DNA of 32,662 bases from a virus (IMGVR_UViG_3300027138_000017:1-32662); one strand, 5' to 3'; positions 7,332 through 14,793 are shown, counted from the stretch's first letter. Numbers and translations: made by a program. Notes: generated by a model not told the origin, from the letters alone.

Positions 7332-7649
7332 ATGACATCAAAACAACCAAAAAAATCCAATAAAAAGAAGGCTCCCGTCAAGAAGGCGTCTGCAAAGAAG
7401 ACTCCTACAAAGAAGACTCCTGCTAAAAAGGCTCCTGCCAAAGAGGCATCTGGACTGAAAACTAAGGGACTTGTCGCTGCTAAGGATCCTTATTTGTTGG
7501 CAAAAGTCGGTGAAACGAAAGAACAATTCGCAAATGCCGAAAAGTTCATGAAGGTCATGGCTGAACAGACTGCCGTCATCAGAGTTAATGATGTGAAATC
7601 TTTGCCTCTTCGCAAGAAAATGCTTGCGTGGTTCAAGATTAGCAAGTAG
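7332..7649 (+). CDS. Histone-H1-like lysine-rich protein
   Basis: A protein of 105 residues from the ATG at 7332 (longer in-frame starts would add an unlikely hydrophobic leader). Residues 6-40 are a Lys/Ala/Pro/Thr repeat of the KKAPAKKA type (KKAPVKKASAKKTPTKKTPAK), as in histone H1 tails, AlgP and the tail of actinobacterial HupB. The C-terminal 60 residues form a compact part (DPYLLAKVGETKEQF ... SLPLRKKMLAWFKISK). The tail should bind DNA without sequence preference, so a role in compacting phage DNA or displacing host nucleoid proteins is plausible. The lysines are also obvious acetylation sites, of interest given the deacetylase-fold enzyme at 13594. It is followed by the DNA methyltransferase gene. 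Confidence 0.78.
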   Translation: MTSKQPKKSNKKKAPVKKASAKKTPTKKTPAKKAPAKEASGLKTKGLVAAKDPYLLAKVGETKEQFANAEKFMKVMAEQTAVIRVNDVKSLPLRKKMLAWFKISK

Positions 7650-7653
7650 TCTT

Positions 7654-7670
7654 AACCCCAATGAGGGGTT
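7654..7670 (+). terminator. Short hairpin between H1-like and methyltransferase genes
   Basis: AACCCC (7654-7659) pairs with GGGGTT (7665-7670) across a five-base loop AATGA. There is no U-tract of quality, so this may be a weak terminator, an attenuator or a stabilising 3' structure; the ribosome binding site GAGGGG of the next gene follows directly. Confidence 0.3.
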
Positions 7671-7683
7671 TACGAGGGGAAAA

Positions 7684-9060
7684 ATGACAAACGAAGAAAC
7701 AGTGCTGCCATTTGTTATTGATTCAAACATTCTCCTTGGTGATGTACGGGAAACTCTTGCGTCTTTGGCGGATAACAGTATTCACTGCGTTGTCACCTCA
7801 CCACCGTATTGGGGTCTAAGGGATTATGGAACTGCCACTTGGATTGGTGGCGATCCTGAATGCTCTCATAAACGGGATAGTAAGTTCAGTGAGAGTTGCT
7901 CAACTGGACAGAAACTTCTTGAAGGCGCTATCGGTGACGGCATTTATAAAGTCCAATGCCCTCGTTGCGGAGCGATGCGCAAGGATAGCCAACTTGGTTT
8001 AGAGCCAACCGTTGACGAATATGTAGAACATATGGTGGAAGTGTTCCGTGAAGTTCGCAGAGTTTTACGAGAAGACGGAACGCTCTGGTTGAACCTCGGC
8101 GACTCTTATGCAGGTAGCAACGGGAATGGGTGGAAGCAGTCAATCGCTTCTACTAATGCTTCTAACGCTGGTGGGGAGAACGAAGATTTCAGAGCCAAAA
8201 TAGGTCGCGATGACGGCGATCTCAAACCTAAAGATTTAGTTGGTGTTCCTTGGCGTGTTGCCTTTGCTTTGCAAGCAGACGGCTGGTATTTGCGTCAAGA
8301 CATTATTTGGGCTAAACCGAATCCGATGCCCGAATCTGTTCGCGATAGGTGCACCAAAGCGCATGAGTACATGTTTCTGTTGACGAAGAAGTCACATTAT
8401 TTCTTTGACAGTGAAGCAATAAAAGAACCAGCAAAATATGCTTACGACGACAGGGGGTCTCGTGCAGACAGCCGTAAAGATGCAGGTATTTCTAACGCAA
8501 TGCATGGCTCAACTGGAGCCTTTAGGAACAAGAGGTCTGTATGGACTGTGACAACGAAACCATTCAAGGGAGCGCACTTCGCGACCTTCCCGCAGGATCT
8601 GATAGAGCCTTGCATCTCCGCTGGTACGAGCGAAATGGGATGTTGTGCTCAATGTGGGTCACCGATGGTCCGTCAAGTGAATCGCAAGAGAATAGCCCGA
8701 AACGAACTTCCAGTGAACGATCCTCGTTACCGTCCAAACAACTACGAAGGCGCATATGGGGAAATAAATGGCAAGGGAGACGCAGGTTATTCCCAAACCG
8801 ACACAATCGGGTGGGAAAAGGCTTGCAAATGCGAAACCGCTGAAACAGTGCCCTGCACAGTGCTTGATGTGTTTTTTGGTGCTGGCACTACTGGCGTGGT
8901 GGCACAAAAGTTGGGTAGATCATATTTGGGCTGTGAGTTGAACCCCGAATATGCGCAGATTGCGACTGAGCGTCTATCTGCCGAAAAAGAGAAGTTGAGA
9001 ATTGCCCGTGAGATTGAAGAAAGCCAACTCACGCTTTTTGAGGTTGCTTCTGAGGGGTAA
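7684..9060 (+). CDS. Beta-class DNA methyltransferase (N4-C or N6-A)
   Basis: A protein of 458 residues from the ATG at 7684, preceded by GAGGGG; an open frame exists upstream but lacks a better start. Motif IV VTSPPYWGLRDYG (catalytic SPPY at 39-42) comes first and motif I FFGAGTTGVV (about 397-406) near the end, the order of beta-class amino-methyltransferases. Between them lie Cys pairs (VQCPRCGAM, GCCAQCGSPM, KACKCE) that suggest a zinc-stabilised insertion. VPWRVAFALQADGWYLRQDIIWAKPNPMPES is split here as VPWRVAFALQ and WYLRQDIIWAKP and is characteristic of the family. It would protect phage DNA from host restriction or mark it. No cognate nuclease adjoins it, so it is an orphan enzyme. 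Confidence 0.92.
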   Translation: MTNEETVLPFVIDSNILLGDVRETLASLADNSIHCVVTSPPYWGLRDYGTATWIGGDPECSHKRDSKFSESCSTGQKLLEGAIGDGIYKVQCPRCGAMRKDSQLGLEPTVDEYVEHMVEVFREVRRVLREDGTLWLNLGDSYAGSNGNGWKQSIASTNASNAGGENEDFRAKIGRDDGDLKPKDLVGVPWRVAFALQADGWYLRQDIIWAKPNPMPESVRDRCTKAHEYMFLLTKKSHYFFDSEAIKEPAKYAYDDRGSRADSRKDAGISNAMHGSTGAFRNKRSVWTVTTKPFKGAHFATFPQDLIEPCISAGTSEMGCCAQCGSPMVRQVNRKRIARNELPVNDPRYRPNNYEGAYGEINGKGDAGYSQTDTIGWEKACKCETAETVPCTVLDVFFGAGTTGVVAQKLGRSYLGCELNPEYAQIATERLSAEKEKLRIAREIEESQLTLFEVASEG

Positions 9061-9123
9061 TAAATGTTGTATTATTTACCTACATAGGTATTCCAGTATT
9101 TCTCTTTGACTTGGAGGTCAAAA

Positions 9124-9555
9124 ATGTCAGCATCAGCACCACTTCTTCTCCCAATGACGGTTACAGGCGCAGTCGCAACAACTTCTTCAGTTGTTACCCG
9201 CGTTCCTGTTTCGGGTCGTGTTCGCGCAATCACGGTTGCTGCTGGTACCGCACCTGTTGGTTCAGTTTTGAGTGGAACAGTTCGCAAGGCTAGCGCCGCT
9301 GGAACTGTTGTCGGAACTTGGTCAATCGCCGCTGGTGCAGTTTCGGCTGTAGCAACAATGTCAACCGTTGATGGTGCCGATGAACTCGCAGCAGACGATC
9401 TTGTTTACTTGGTTGTTGGTGCAGTTGGTTCGGGAACCGCTGGTTCTAACTTGACCGCTCTTCTTCAAATTGATCAATCAGCAGATCAAGATGGTTCAGA
9501 TGTTGTTGCAGTAGCAACACTTCGTGGCAACCACCCAGGTGGAGTTGTAGCCTGA
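9124..9555 (+). CDS. Small Ala/Val/Thr-rich protein, possible virion decoration protein
   Basis: A protein of 143 residues from the ATG at 9124, which has GGAGGT seven bases upstream, the best ribosome binding site in the plus-strand set. The composition is extreme: Ala, Val, Thr, Ser and Gly dominate (MTVTGAVATTSSVVTRVPV, AAGTAPVGSVLSG), with nearly no Lys and no Cys, and alternating beta-strand character. It ends in VAVATLRGNHPGGVVA. This looks like a small abundant beta-sandwich structural protein such as a head decoration or fibre component; no family is recognised. A strong hairpin terminator follows. Confidence 0.7.
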   Translation: MSASAPLLLPMTVTGAVATTSSVVTRVPVSGRVRAITVAAGTAPVGSVLSGTVRKASAAGTVVGTWSIAAGAVSAVATMSTVDGADELAADDLVYLVVGAVGSGTAGSNLTALLQIDQSADQDGSDVVAVATLRGNHPGGVVA

Positions 9556-9585
9556 TAATTAAGTAAGTAAAAATTTAAACCCGAC

Positions 9586-9635
9586 AAATAGTTGATCCCC
9601 CACATCCGTGCAGGTCTGTGGGGGATCAACTATTT
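9586..9635. terminator. Bidirectional terminator, 19-bp perfect stem
   Basis: The left arm 9586-9604 (AAATAGTTGATCCCCCACA) is the exact reverse complement of 9617-9635, with a 12-base loop. It lies between the convergent genes ending at 9555 and 9634 and includes the last two bases of the minus-strand stop codon. Outer A/T pairs supply short U-tracts in both directions, so it should stop transcription from both sides. Confidence 0.85.
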
Positions 9636-9999
9636 ACGGGCGTAGAACTGTTATAGCAACCCTGTCACTTGCTTTTCTAAGCAGAGCAACAGCATCTTCT
9701 TTAGTGCAAATAGCGCACCACTCTGCTATTTCTTTTCCTGTAATAAGTTCTAGATATTCACAGAAGAATCTTGCTCGTCCACACATGAATGGCGCAACAC
9801 CACATTCCTCTGCATCAGCAATTCCTTCTGCGAGTAGTTTTTCTTTCGCACCGCATGCAAGAAGTATCGCACCCCAAATGTCTACCTCTTTTGAGTACGG
9901 GTCATATGTCGTGTGGTTGGAGAACCCATGTTTCTCTAATATTTCTATAGCCTGCTCGTAGACATGATGAGCACCAAGTTCTTTTAATGTTGGGAACAT
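9634..9999 (-). CDS. DUF6197-like small phage protein
   Basis: A protein of 121 residues. It resembles the actinobacterial/phage DUF6197 pattern: an N-terminal helix with EQAIEILEKHGFSNHTTYDP, a central DIWGAILLACGAKEK and a C-terminal AEWCAICTKEDAVALLRKAS. Five cysteines (two in AEWCAIC) could bind metal. The assignment is by recollection of pattern and is moderate. Its ATG overlaps the stop of the upstream 85-codon gene by one base (TAATG), so it is translationally coupled within the ribonucleotide reductase operon. Confidence 0.72.
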   Translation of the reverse strand: MFPTLKELGAHHVYEQAIEILEKHGFSNHTTYDPYSKEVDIWGAILLACGAKEKLLAEGIADAEECGVAPFMCGRARFFCEYLELITGKEIAEWCAICTKEDAVALLRKASDRVAITVLRP

Positions 10000-10256
10000 T
10001 ATTCTGTTTCAATCCCATTTTTTTTACAAAGATCGGCATATGCAAGATTCGGACTTTCCCCTATCCCAACTGTCTGTTGGTACTCGTCGGTGAATAGATC
10101 AACGGCATCGCAGTCGTCACCATGAAAGTAATTGAACATGGGTTCGGTGAATTCATCGCATTCTGGGAATGCAATCCACTTTCCGCCTTCATATATCCCG
10201 CTATACCTCGCCTGTCTAATGACGACGGGGTAAAGGCTGATTATTTTTTTGGTCAT
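9999..10256 (-). CDS. Small acidic protein downstream of ribonucleotide reductase
   Basis: A protein of 85 residues, acidic, with RQARYSGIYEGGKWIAFPEC and a following FNYFHGDDCDAVDLF. The GIYEGGKW segment recurs in small phage proteins of unknown function. It starts one base after the reductase stop and ends overlapping the next gene. Position alone suggests a link to nucleotide metabolism; no thioredoxin or glutaredoxin CxxC motif is present. Confidence 0.72.
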   Translation of the reverse strand: MTKKIISLYPVVIRQARYSGIYEGGKWIAFPECDEFTEPMFNYFHGDDCDAVDLFTDEYQQTVGIGESPNLAYADLCKKNGIETE

Positions 10257-10257
10257 G

Positions 10258-12186
10258 TCACTTTATTGGGCAGGCACCAGTCGCACAATCGTCAATGGTG
10301 AGATCCATTCCTGTTGCCTGACTGAGTGGAATGCTCATGTCAATTTTCTTTAATAGCGAACCATACTGTTCTGGTGTGATTTCTTCGTATGGAGGCAAAG
10401 GGAAGTTGTGGTCGGCGTGAAGTAGGAATGAAACAGACTTGACACCTGTGTCGTAGTTCTTGGAGAGCCACTCTTTGATGGATTCAAGTTCTTCCTTGCG
10501 GTAGTACACGGTCACCGAAACGGCGTTGTCTGCCCACTCGGTTTGCATTTTCCGTACCCACTCAAGTTGCTCAACGGCTGTCATGTTTTCTGCGAGAACT
10601 GCGTTGTCTGGTGACTTGCATGGGAATTCAACGACGTAGCGTGTGTGGTCTTCGCGACCGTCAATGCCGATATCCCAAACAACCTTGTGTCCTCGTTTGC
10701 GGAGACCGTCAACAAGGGCGTCAGACGCTCCAAAACGCACCCTACGGATGTAGAACGGTGCGAATGCGGGATGAATGCCCGGAGTGATCCCGGGGAGCAA
10801 TGAGAGCGTCCCTGATGGCTGAACGGTTGTCAACCTGACAGAACGAGGGAAACCTTTTTCCTTTGAATAGTTGACATCAAATTCGTCAAGGTTGCGGTAT
10901 GCCTCATCCAACCAAGAAACCTGTTCCTCGGAAGCCTGTAGAACACCAGAGATGCTTTGTCCTAGACGCGCATTTTTGGCAACAATTGCATTTGTTTTGG
11001 CGTAAGGGTAAGCAAGACGAGTGATTTGCTTTTGAACCATGTAAAGGAGTTCTGATAGTTCCTTGAACTGCTCAATACTGCATATGTTCGGCAAGAAAAT
11101 TGTCGCAAGGTTGCAGGACTCTCCGTCACCCAAACCAATTTCTGCACATGGGTTGAATCCTTCAATAGTTTTATCTGCTCGTTCTTCTTTGAGTCGTCCG
11201 AACTTTCGGGCGAGGCGACGATTCACCAAGCCGTACGGCTCACCGCCACCTGTGTAGCCCTTCCATAGTTCTGGCATGATGTGGTCGTAGTAGTCGGCGT
11301 AGATGCTGTTGTTTGAGTTTGCTCGGTAGCCGGGGATATCTCCCGAAGCCCAGTTCTTTGCTCGCAAAAACAGAACATCGTCAGGGTCGCCGATAGCGAT
11401 CTGTGCGGAGCGTCGTGATGATCCTGAAACAACAACCCGACCGATGATGTTGCAAATGTCAAGGACATCAATTGAACGAAGTTTTTTTCCTTCGCGTGCT
11501 TCCATTACTTTACAAATGTCTGCAATTCCGTCTACCAACGCACCGGGTCCGCTTGCTGTTCCACCGAATGTTTTTAGTGGTGCACCGAATTCGCGAATAA
11601 GGATCGTTGAATAGGAGAAAGATTTACCTGTATCAAAATAAGACTTAAGGACGCTGTGTAGTAGCCGTCTCCAACCTTGACGAGAGTCAGGAACAATGAT
11701 GTCTGCATCGTTTGAACGGTCGTGTGTGATTTTTACATTAGGCAAAACTTTTGGTAGATCATGAATTTTTGCTCGTTCAACGGAGAATCCAACTCCACCG
11801 CCAAGCATCAGGTGATCAAAGAGGAACTCAAAATCTTCTACTTTTTCTATGTTTACGAAATAGCAGTTATTCAGTGAAGCGGCATTGAACTGCTTGATCA
11901 ACGGAGTTCCAAGTTGCCATAGGGCGCGACCAGAGAACGATCCACGCAGGTGAAATACATGGTCAAAAAGTTTTTCTGCTTGATCTTTTGTGAGTGGTGT
12001 CCCAATTTCTACTGCACCGTTCACGCATCGCTGTACTGTTTCCAACCAAGTTTCGTTTCGGTTCAACTCTTCAATCCGACGAGAGTATGTGCGTAGGTAG
12101 ACAACCTCGCCAAGACCGCTGAATCCCCATGGGGGTGTCTGTGTTTTGTATCGGTCTACAAATTCTTGGGATAACAGCGAAGTCAT
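10258..12186 (-). CDS. nrdJ: Adenosylcobalamin-dependent (class II) ribonucleotide reductase
   Basis: A protein of 642 residues from the ATG at 12186, which has GAGG five bases upstream; a longer frame to 12243 is read through a probable promoter. Active-site features: SLNNCYFV (Cys108), NPCAEIGLGDGESCNLA with thiyl Cys347, Glu349 and partner Cys358, and the C-terminal redox pair Cys634/Cys639 in DDCATGACPIK. The 347-358 and 634-639 spacings equal those of the Lactobacillus monomeric triphosphate reductase (408-419, 731-736). It should make deoxynucleotides in the cytoplasm using the host's vitamin B12 coenzyme, without oxygen dependence, for phage DNA synthesis. It is about 100 residues shorter than the Lactobacillus enzyme. 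Confidence 0.93.
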   Translation of the reverse strand: MTSLLSQEFVDRYKTQTPPWGFSGLGEVVYLRTYSRRIEELNRNETWLETVQRCVNGAVEIGTPLTKDQAEKLFDHVFHLRGSFSGRALWQLGTPLIKQFNAASLNNCYFVNIEKVEDFEFLFDHLMLGGGVGFSVERAKIHDLPKVLPNVKITHDRSNDADIIVPDSRQGWRRLLHSVLKSYFDTGKSFSYSTILIREFGAPLKTFGGTASGPGALVDGIADICKVMEAREGKKLRSIDVLDICNIIGRVVVSGSSRRSAQIAIGDPDDVLFLRAKNWASGDIPGYRANSNNSIYADYYDHIMPELWKGYTGGGEPYGLVNRRLARKFGRLKEERADKTIEGFNPCAEIGLGDGESCNLATIFLPNICSIEQFKELSELLYMVQKQITRLAYPYAKTNAIVAKNARLGQSISGVLQASEEQVSWLDEAYRNLDEFDVNYSKEKGFPRSVRLTTVQPSGTLSLLPGITPGIHPAFAPFYIRRVRFGASDALVDGLRKRGHKVVWDIGIDGREDHTRYVVEFPCKSPDNAVLAENMTAVEQLEWVRKMQTEWADNAVSVTVYYRKEELESIKEWLSKNYDTGVKSVSFLLHADHNFPLPPYEEITPEQYGSLLKKIDMSIPLSQATGMDLTIDDCATGACPIK

Positions 12187-12228
12187 TACATCCTCTTTCG
12201 GCGCACTAGGCAATATGGGTGGAGAACA

Positions 12229-12257
12229 ATAGTACAGCACCAAGTATTTTAAGTAAA
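12229..12257 (-). promoter_or_regulatory. Candidate promoter of the ribonucleotide reductase operon
   Basis: On the minus strand TTTACT (12257-12252) is followed after exactly 17 bases by TACTAT (12234-12229). Transcription would begin near 12222, leaving a leader of about 36 bases with the GAGG ribosome binding site. No cobalamin riboswitch could fit in this space. Confidence 0.45.
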
Positions 12258-12260
12258 ATC

Positions 12261-12554
12261 CTAATTACGGGTAAGGTTATATTTTCTTGCCTCAGATAAA
12301 GGGATCACTTGACCGACAGCAAATTTGCGAACTTTGGCGAAAACACCAGCAGAGATTTCTTCGTCTACAAAAAAATCTTCTTCTATTCTAAATGTTTGCT
12401 TGTCATCTAGTGATTTGAAGATACCCAATCCGAAAAGTCTTTCAGGAGGTTTATGTCCTTCGGGTACGCAGTTGCCGTTCGGGTCACCGCAAACAATGCA
12501 TGGTTCGGAGACTGCTCGCAAGATTTCTATGTCACCAAAAATGTACTCAGGCAT
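12261..12554 (-). CDS. Small zinc-knuckle protein
   Basis: A protein of 97 residues from the ATG at 12554 (a TTG two codons earlier is possible). The N-terminal part has EPCIVCGDPNGNCVPEGH, a CxxC...C...H zinc knuckle of a kind repeated in short actinophage proteins. The C-terminal part is beta-rich with FRIEEDFFVDEEI and ends KFAVGQVIPLSEARKYNL, a phrase seen in structural or regulatory small proteins. A perfect TATAAT ends five bases before the ATG and there is no near Shine-Dalgarno sequence, so a leaderless message is likely. Function unknown. Confidence 0.74.
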   Translation of the reverse strand: MPEYIFGDIEILRAVSEPCIVCGDPNGNCVPEGHKPPERLFGLGIFKSLDDKQTFRIEEDFFVDEEISAGVFAKVRKFAVGQVIPLSEARKYNLTRN

Positions 12555-12559
12555 AGGCA

Positions 12560-12565
12560 ATTATA
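12560..12565 (-). promoter_or_regulatory. Perfect -10 box giving a leaderless start
   Basis: On the minus strand TATAAT occupies 12565-12560, five bases before the ATG at 12554, directly after the terminator of the preceding gene. Transcription should begin at or next to the start codon. A clear -35 is not visible. Confidence 0.5.
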
Positions 12566-12585
12566 CCTCGCCCTAGGAAAAGGAA

Positions 12586-12609
12586 AAGGAGCGCCTTTCG
12601 GCGCTCCTT
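12586..12609 (-). terminator. Rho-independent terminator after the 80-codon gene
   Basis: AAGGAGCGCC (12586-12595) pairs with GGCGCTCCTT (12600-12609) over a four-base loop. Read on the minus strand the stem is followed by TTTTCCTTTTCC, a usable U-rich tract. It separates the gene at 12650-12892 from the next minus-strand unit. Confidence 0.85.
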
Positions 12610-12649
12610 CCCTTCTATGCGAGGGGGCATAGACTGATTGCCCCAAATG

Positions 12650-12892
12650 TTAGTTTTTGGGTGCGAACTTGTTTTCCAACTTCATTGCCTTCATTTCTTC
12701 TGCAAAAAGTTCATCAAACTCTTCGGTGTATCGGGTTTGTAGAACAAAAGATGCACGACGCTTCGCCTCGTTGCGACGCTTTGCCTCAACTTTGCGCAGT
12801 TCGGCGCGACGGGCGCGCTCCTCTGCGGGTAGTGGCTTGCGTCCACGGCTAACCCCAAGTTTCTTTTTCAGTTGCTGATATGTTGTAGCCAT
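12650..12892 (-). CDS. Small highly basic helical protein
   Basis: A protein of 80 residues. It starts MATTYQQLKKKLGVSRGRKP and continues as one long charged helix (EERARRAELRKVEAKRRNEA), ending in an acidic stretch (EEFDELFAEEMKAMKLE). AGGAG lies seven bases upstream of the ATG. The gene is monocistronic: its own 5' region of about 170 bases and its own terminator. The +/- charge segregation suggests a DNA- or RNA-binding protein, or a small protein that interferes with a host factor early in infection. No family is recognised. Confidence 0.75.
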   Translation of the reverse strand: MATTYQQLKKKLGVSRGRKPLPAEERARRAELRKVEAKRRNEAKRRASFVLQTRYTEEFDELFAEEMKAMKLENKFAPKN

Positions 12893-13025
12893 ATTGGGCT
12901 CCTATTTCTGTCTAGTGGTTTATGTCTTCCTGAAAAGAGAGACTAACTAACATGTCGGAGAAAAACAACTTTTTATATAAAAAAACTTAAATATATATTC
13001 CTTGTATTCAGAGGGTTTTGTCGGG

Positions 13026-13055
13026 TTGCCAAACGCCACACATGGGGGCTACACT
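13026..13055 (+). promoter_or_regulatory. Candidate leaderless promoter of the phosphatase gene
   Basis: TTGCCA (13026-13031), an 18-base spacer, and TACACT (13050-13055), six bases before the ATG at 13062. The predicted start site falls on the ATG. The flanking 12893-13020 region is very AT-rich (runs of A and TA steps near 12970-13000) and also serves the divergent 80-codon gene. Confidence 0.5.
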
Positions 13056-13061
13056 TACGGT

Positions 13062-13589
13062 ATGAGTAATATACCTACAAATACTAAAGAAAGCGAATAT
13101 ATGGAAACCTCACTAATAGCCATGCCGACCGTCAGAAACCTTCAAGAAGCACGAAGCCAATGCCTTGAATATGACGCTGTAATCACCGCCGGTCCTTTCA
13201 AGGACGAAGTGCGTGACTTCAAACACCCTATACATAAGGTCGTTGAATTCAGGGACACCATGTTTGAAAGCAATGGCGGACCGACATTTGACGATGTTGT
13301 TGAACTGATTGAATTTGGCGTTGGAGTTCCTAAGTTGTTGGTTCACTGTCACGCAGGAATATCTAGGTCTACAGCAACAGCATGGGGCGTGGCAATAGCA
13401 AATGGCGTTGACCCGCTTGAAGCATTTTTGACGCTACAAAAACAGCATCCGATTGAGAAAAGTTTCTATCGTGGTGCTCGTCGCACTTTTGCACCCAACA
13501 CGCTGATGGTCAAACATTTAGATAACTATTTCAATCTTGGAACAACTCTTTCAGAGATACGCAACAACCACACAGAGATGGGTTGGTAA
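13062..13589 (+). CDS. Dual-specificity / tyrosine-type protein phosphatase
   Basis: A protein of 175 residues from the ATG at 13062. The P-loop LLVHCHAGISRSTATAWG has the nucleophile Cys96 and Arg102 (HCx5RS), the core of cysteine-based phosphatases. The preceding segment VVEFRDTMFES could supply the general acid (Asp65). FYRGARRTFAPNTLMV near the end resembles the family's C-terminal helix region. It would remove phosphate from Tyr/Ser/Thr residues or small substrates in the cytoplasm. There is no Shine-Dalgarno sequence, but a -10 box lies six bases upstream. Four bases separate it from the deacetylase-fold gene, so the two are one unit. Two virion-type kinase-like proteins occur in the same window. 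Confidence 0.87.
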   Translation: MSNIPTNTKESEYMETSLIAMPTVRNLQEARSQCLEYDAVITAGPFKDEVRDFKHPIHKVVEFRDTMFESNGGPTFDDVVELIEFGVGVPKLLVHCHAGISRSTATAWGVAIANGVDPLEAFLTLQKQHPIEKSFYRGARRTFAPNTLMVKHLDNYFNLGTTLSEIRNNHTEMGW

Positions 13590-13593
13590 TTTG

Positions 13594-14541
13594 ATGAAAG
13601 TTTTTTGGAACGAAAACTACACATGTATTAAGCATGATTTTGATACATCACGGAAATCAAACAACATTGTCAGCATGATCAATTCGGATAACGATATTGC
13701 CGAAAGGGTTCGCTTACTTAAAGACATACCCGAAATCCAAATTGTTGACCCTGAGCAGATCACGGACATTTCTGTAACGGATCGCCTCATCAGCAAATGG
13801 CTCACCCCGAAATATGTTGAAGCACTAAAGACAAATAATGATTCACATCTATCGCAAAGCCAAGGTTTTGGTTGGTGCAAAAACACATACAAGTTTGCTC
13901 GCGCACACACGCACGGCTTAGTGGCATCAGTAGACGATGTGAAGGCAGGCTCTAACAGGAGCGGAAGTCTTTCCTCGGGTCTTCATCATGCTTCAAGGGG
14001 TAGCGGTGCGGGGTTTTGCACTATCAACGGGATAGCACTGTCAGCGATCCACGCATATCAGCAAGGATTTGAACCTATTGTTCTTGATTTTGATGCTCAC
14101 TGTGGCGGTGGAACCATGGACTTTTTGAAGGAATTCAACAAGAACTTTCAAACATCAGTTAAACCGATCCGACACATTGACTTATCAACGAACTGGTTTG
14201 ACGAATATGACATTGCCGAAAACGAGACATGGGCTTCCCTACATGTTCTTGGTCGTGAAGAAGACTATTTAGAGGAAATTAGGAATGCCTTGAATTTGGC
14301 AGAACCGTTCGTAACAGATAAGACACTATTTATCTATAACGCAGGAATTGATCCAATAGGATCTCACGGGATAGACGAAAGCGTCATAGCGGAACGAGAG
14401 AAAATGGTTTCTAATTTCATTGGTTCCAACAAGGCTATTTTTGCTTTAGCAGGCGGATATTCTGGCGGAAAAACAACACGAGATGATGTGGCAAAAACTC
14501 ACCTCCGAACTATCTATGGTTGGTCATGGCAGACGAAATAA
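13594..14541 (+). CDS. Histone-deacetylase-fold Zn amidohydrolase
   Basis: A protein of 315 residues from the ATG at 13594. Arginase/deacetylase features in order: N-terminal MKVFWNENYTCIKHDF; SSGLHHASRGSGAGFCTING with the charge-relay His131/His132; LDFDAHCGGGT with zinc ligands Asp167 and His169; NAGIDPIGSHG with third ligand Asp253; LAGGYS with catalytic Tyr289. All catalytic positions of class I/II-like deacetylases are present. Bacterial relatives deacetylate acetyl-lysine proteins, acetylpolyamines or related amides. A phage enzyme could erase host protein acetylation or process a metabolite. It lies between the phosphatase and a small zinc protein, with overlaps downstream. Confidence 0.88.
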   Translation: MKVFWNENYTCIKHDFDTSRKSNNIVSMINSDNDIAERVRLLKDIPEIQIVDPEQITDISVTDRLISKWLTPKYVEALKTNNDSHLSQSQGFGWCKNTYKFARAHTHGLVASVDDVKAGSNRSGSLSSGLHHASRGSGAGFCTINGIALSAIHAYQQGFEPIVLDFDAHCGGGTMDFLKEFNKNFQTSVKPIRHIDLSTNWFDEYDIAENETWASLHVLGREEDYLEEIRNALNLAEPFVTDKTLFIYNAGIDPIGSHGIDESVIAEREKMVSNFIGSNKAIFALAGGYSGGKTTRDDVAKTHLRTIYGWSWQTK

Positions 14542-14792
14542 TTCACGGGCTTTACGCCACATACACGAACTCTAAATGTAGATGCGGACTATGCAAAAAA
14601 GCAGCCGCCGAATACATGCGTGGGTACAGAAAAACCTCAGCAGGAAAGTCTCAGGCTAGGTTTCACCAAATCGTTGCCAACAAGCGTTCACAGATCGCCA
14701 TTAAATGGATTAAAGATAACCATCCAGAACAATGGGATAGAATATGTTCACGAGCGATCAGGATTGTTGAAAAACAAGAAAACGGAGAATGA
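14526..14792 (+). CDS. Small CRC-type zinc/basic protein
   Basis: A protein of 88 residues from the ATG at 14526, overlapping the end of the deacetylase-fold gene by 16 bases. The start HGLYATYTNSKCRCGLCKKA followed by AAEYMRGYRK is a widespread short actinophage module with Cys18, Cys20 and Cys23 and a basic helix. The remainder is basic and helical, and probably binds nucleic acid. No function has been assigned to this module that I can state with confidence. Confidence 0.75.
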   Translation: MADEIIHGLYATYTNSKCRCGLCKKAAAEYMRGYRKTSAGKSQARFHQIVANKRSQIAIKWIKDNHPEQWDRICSRAIRIVEKQENGE

Positions 14793-14793
14793 A

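Noticed and set aside
12187-12243. Longer N-terminus for the ribonucleotide reductase
   Set aside because: The extra 19 codons are hydrophobic and Pro-rich without family match, lack a ribosome binding site and cover a good -10 box; the ATG at 12186 has GAGG upstream.
12952-12990. Tiny open frame of 12 codons upstream of the phosphatase
   Set aside because: Too short, AT-rich and no other sign of coding; treated as part of the divergent promoter region.
14620-14793. N-terminal extension of the 76-residue coiled-coil gene
   Set aside because: It overlaps the CRC-type zinc protein gene in another frame, and the ATG at 14794 has a proper GGAGA site.
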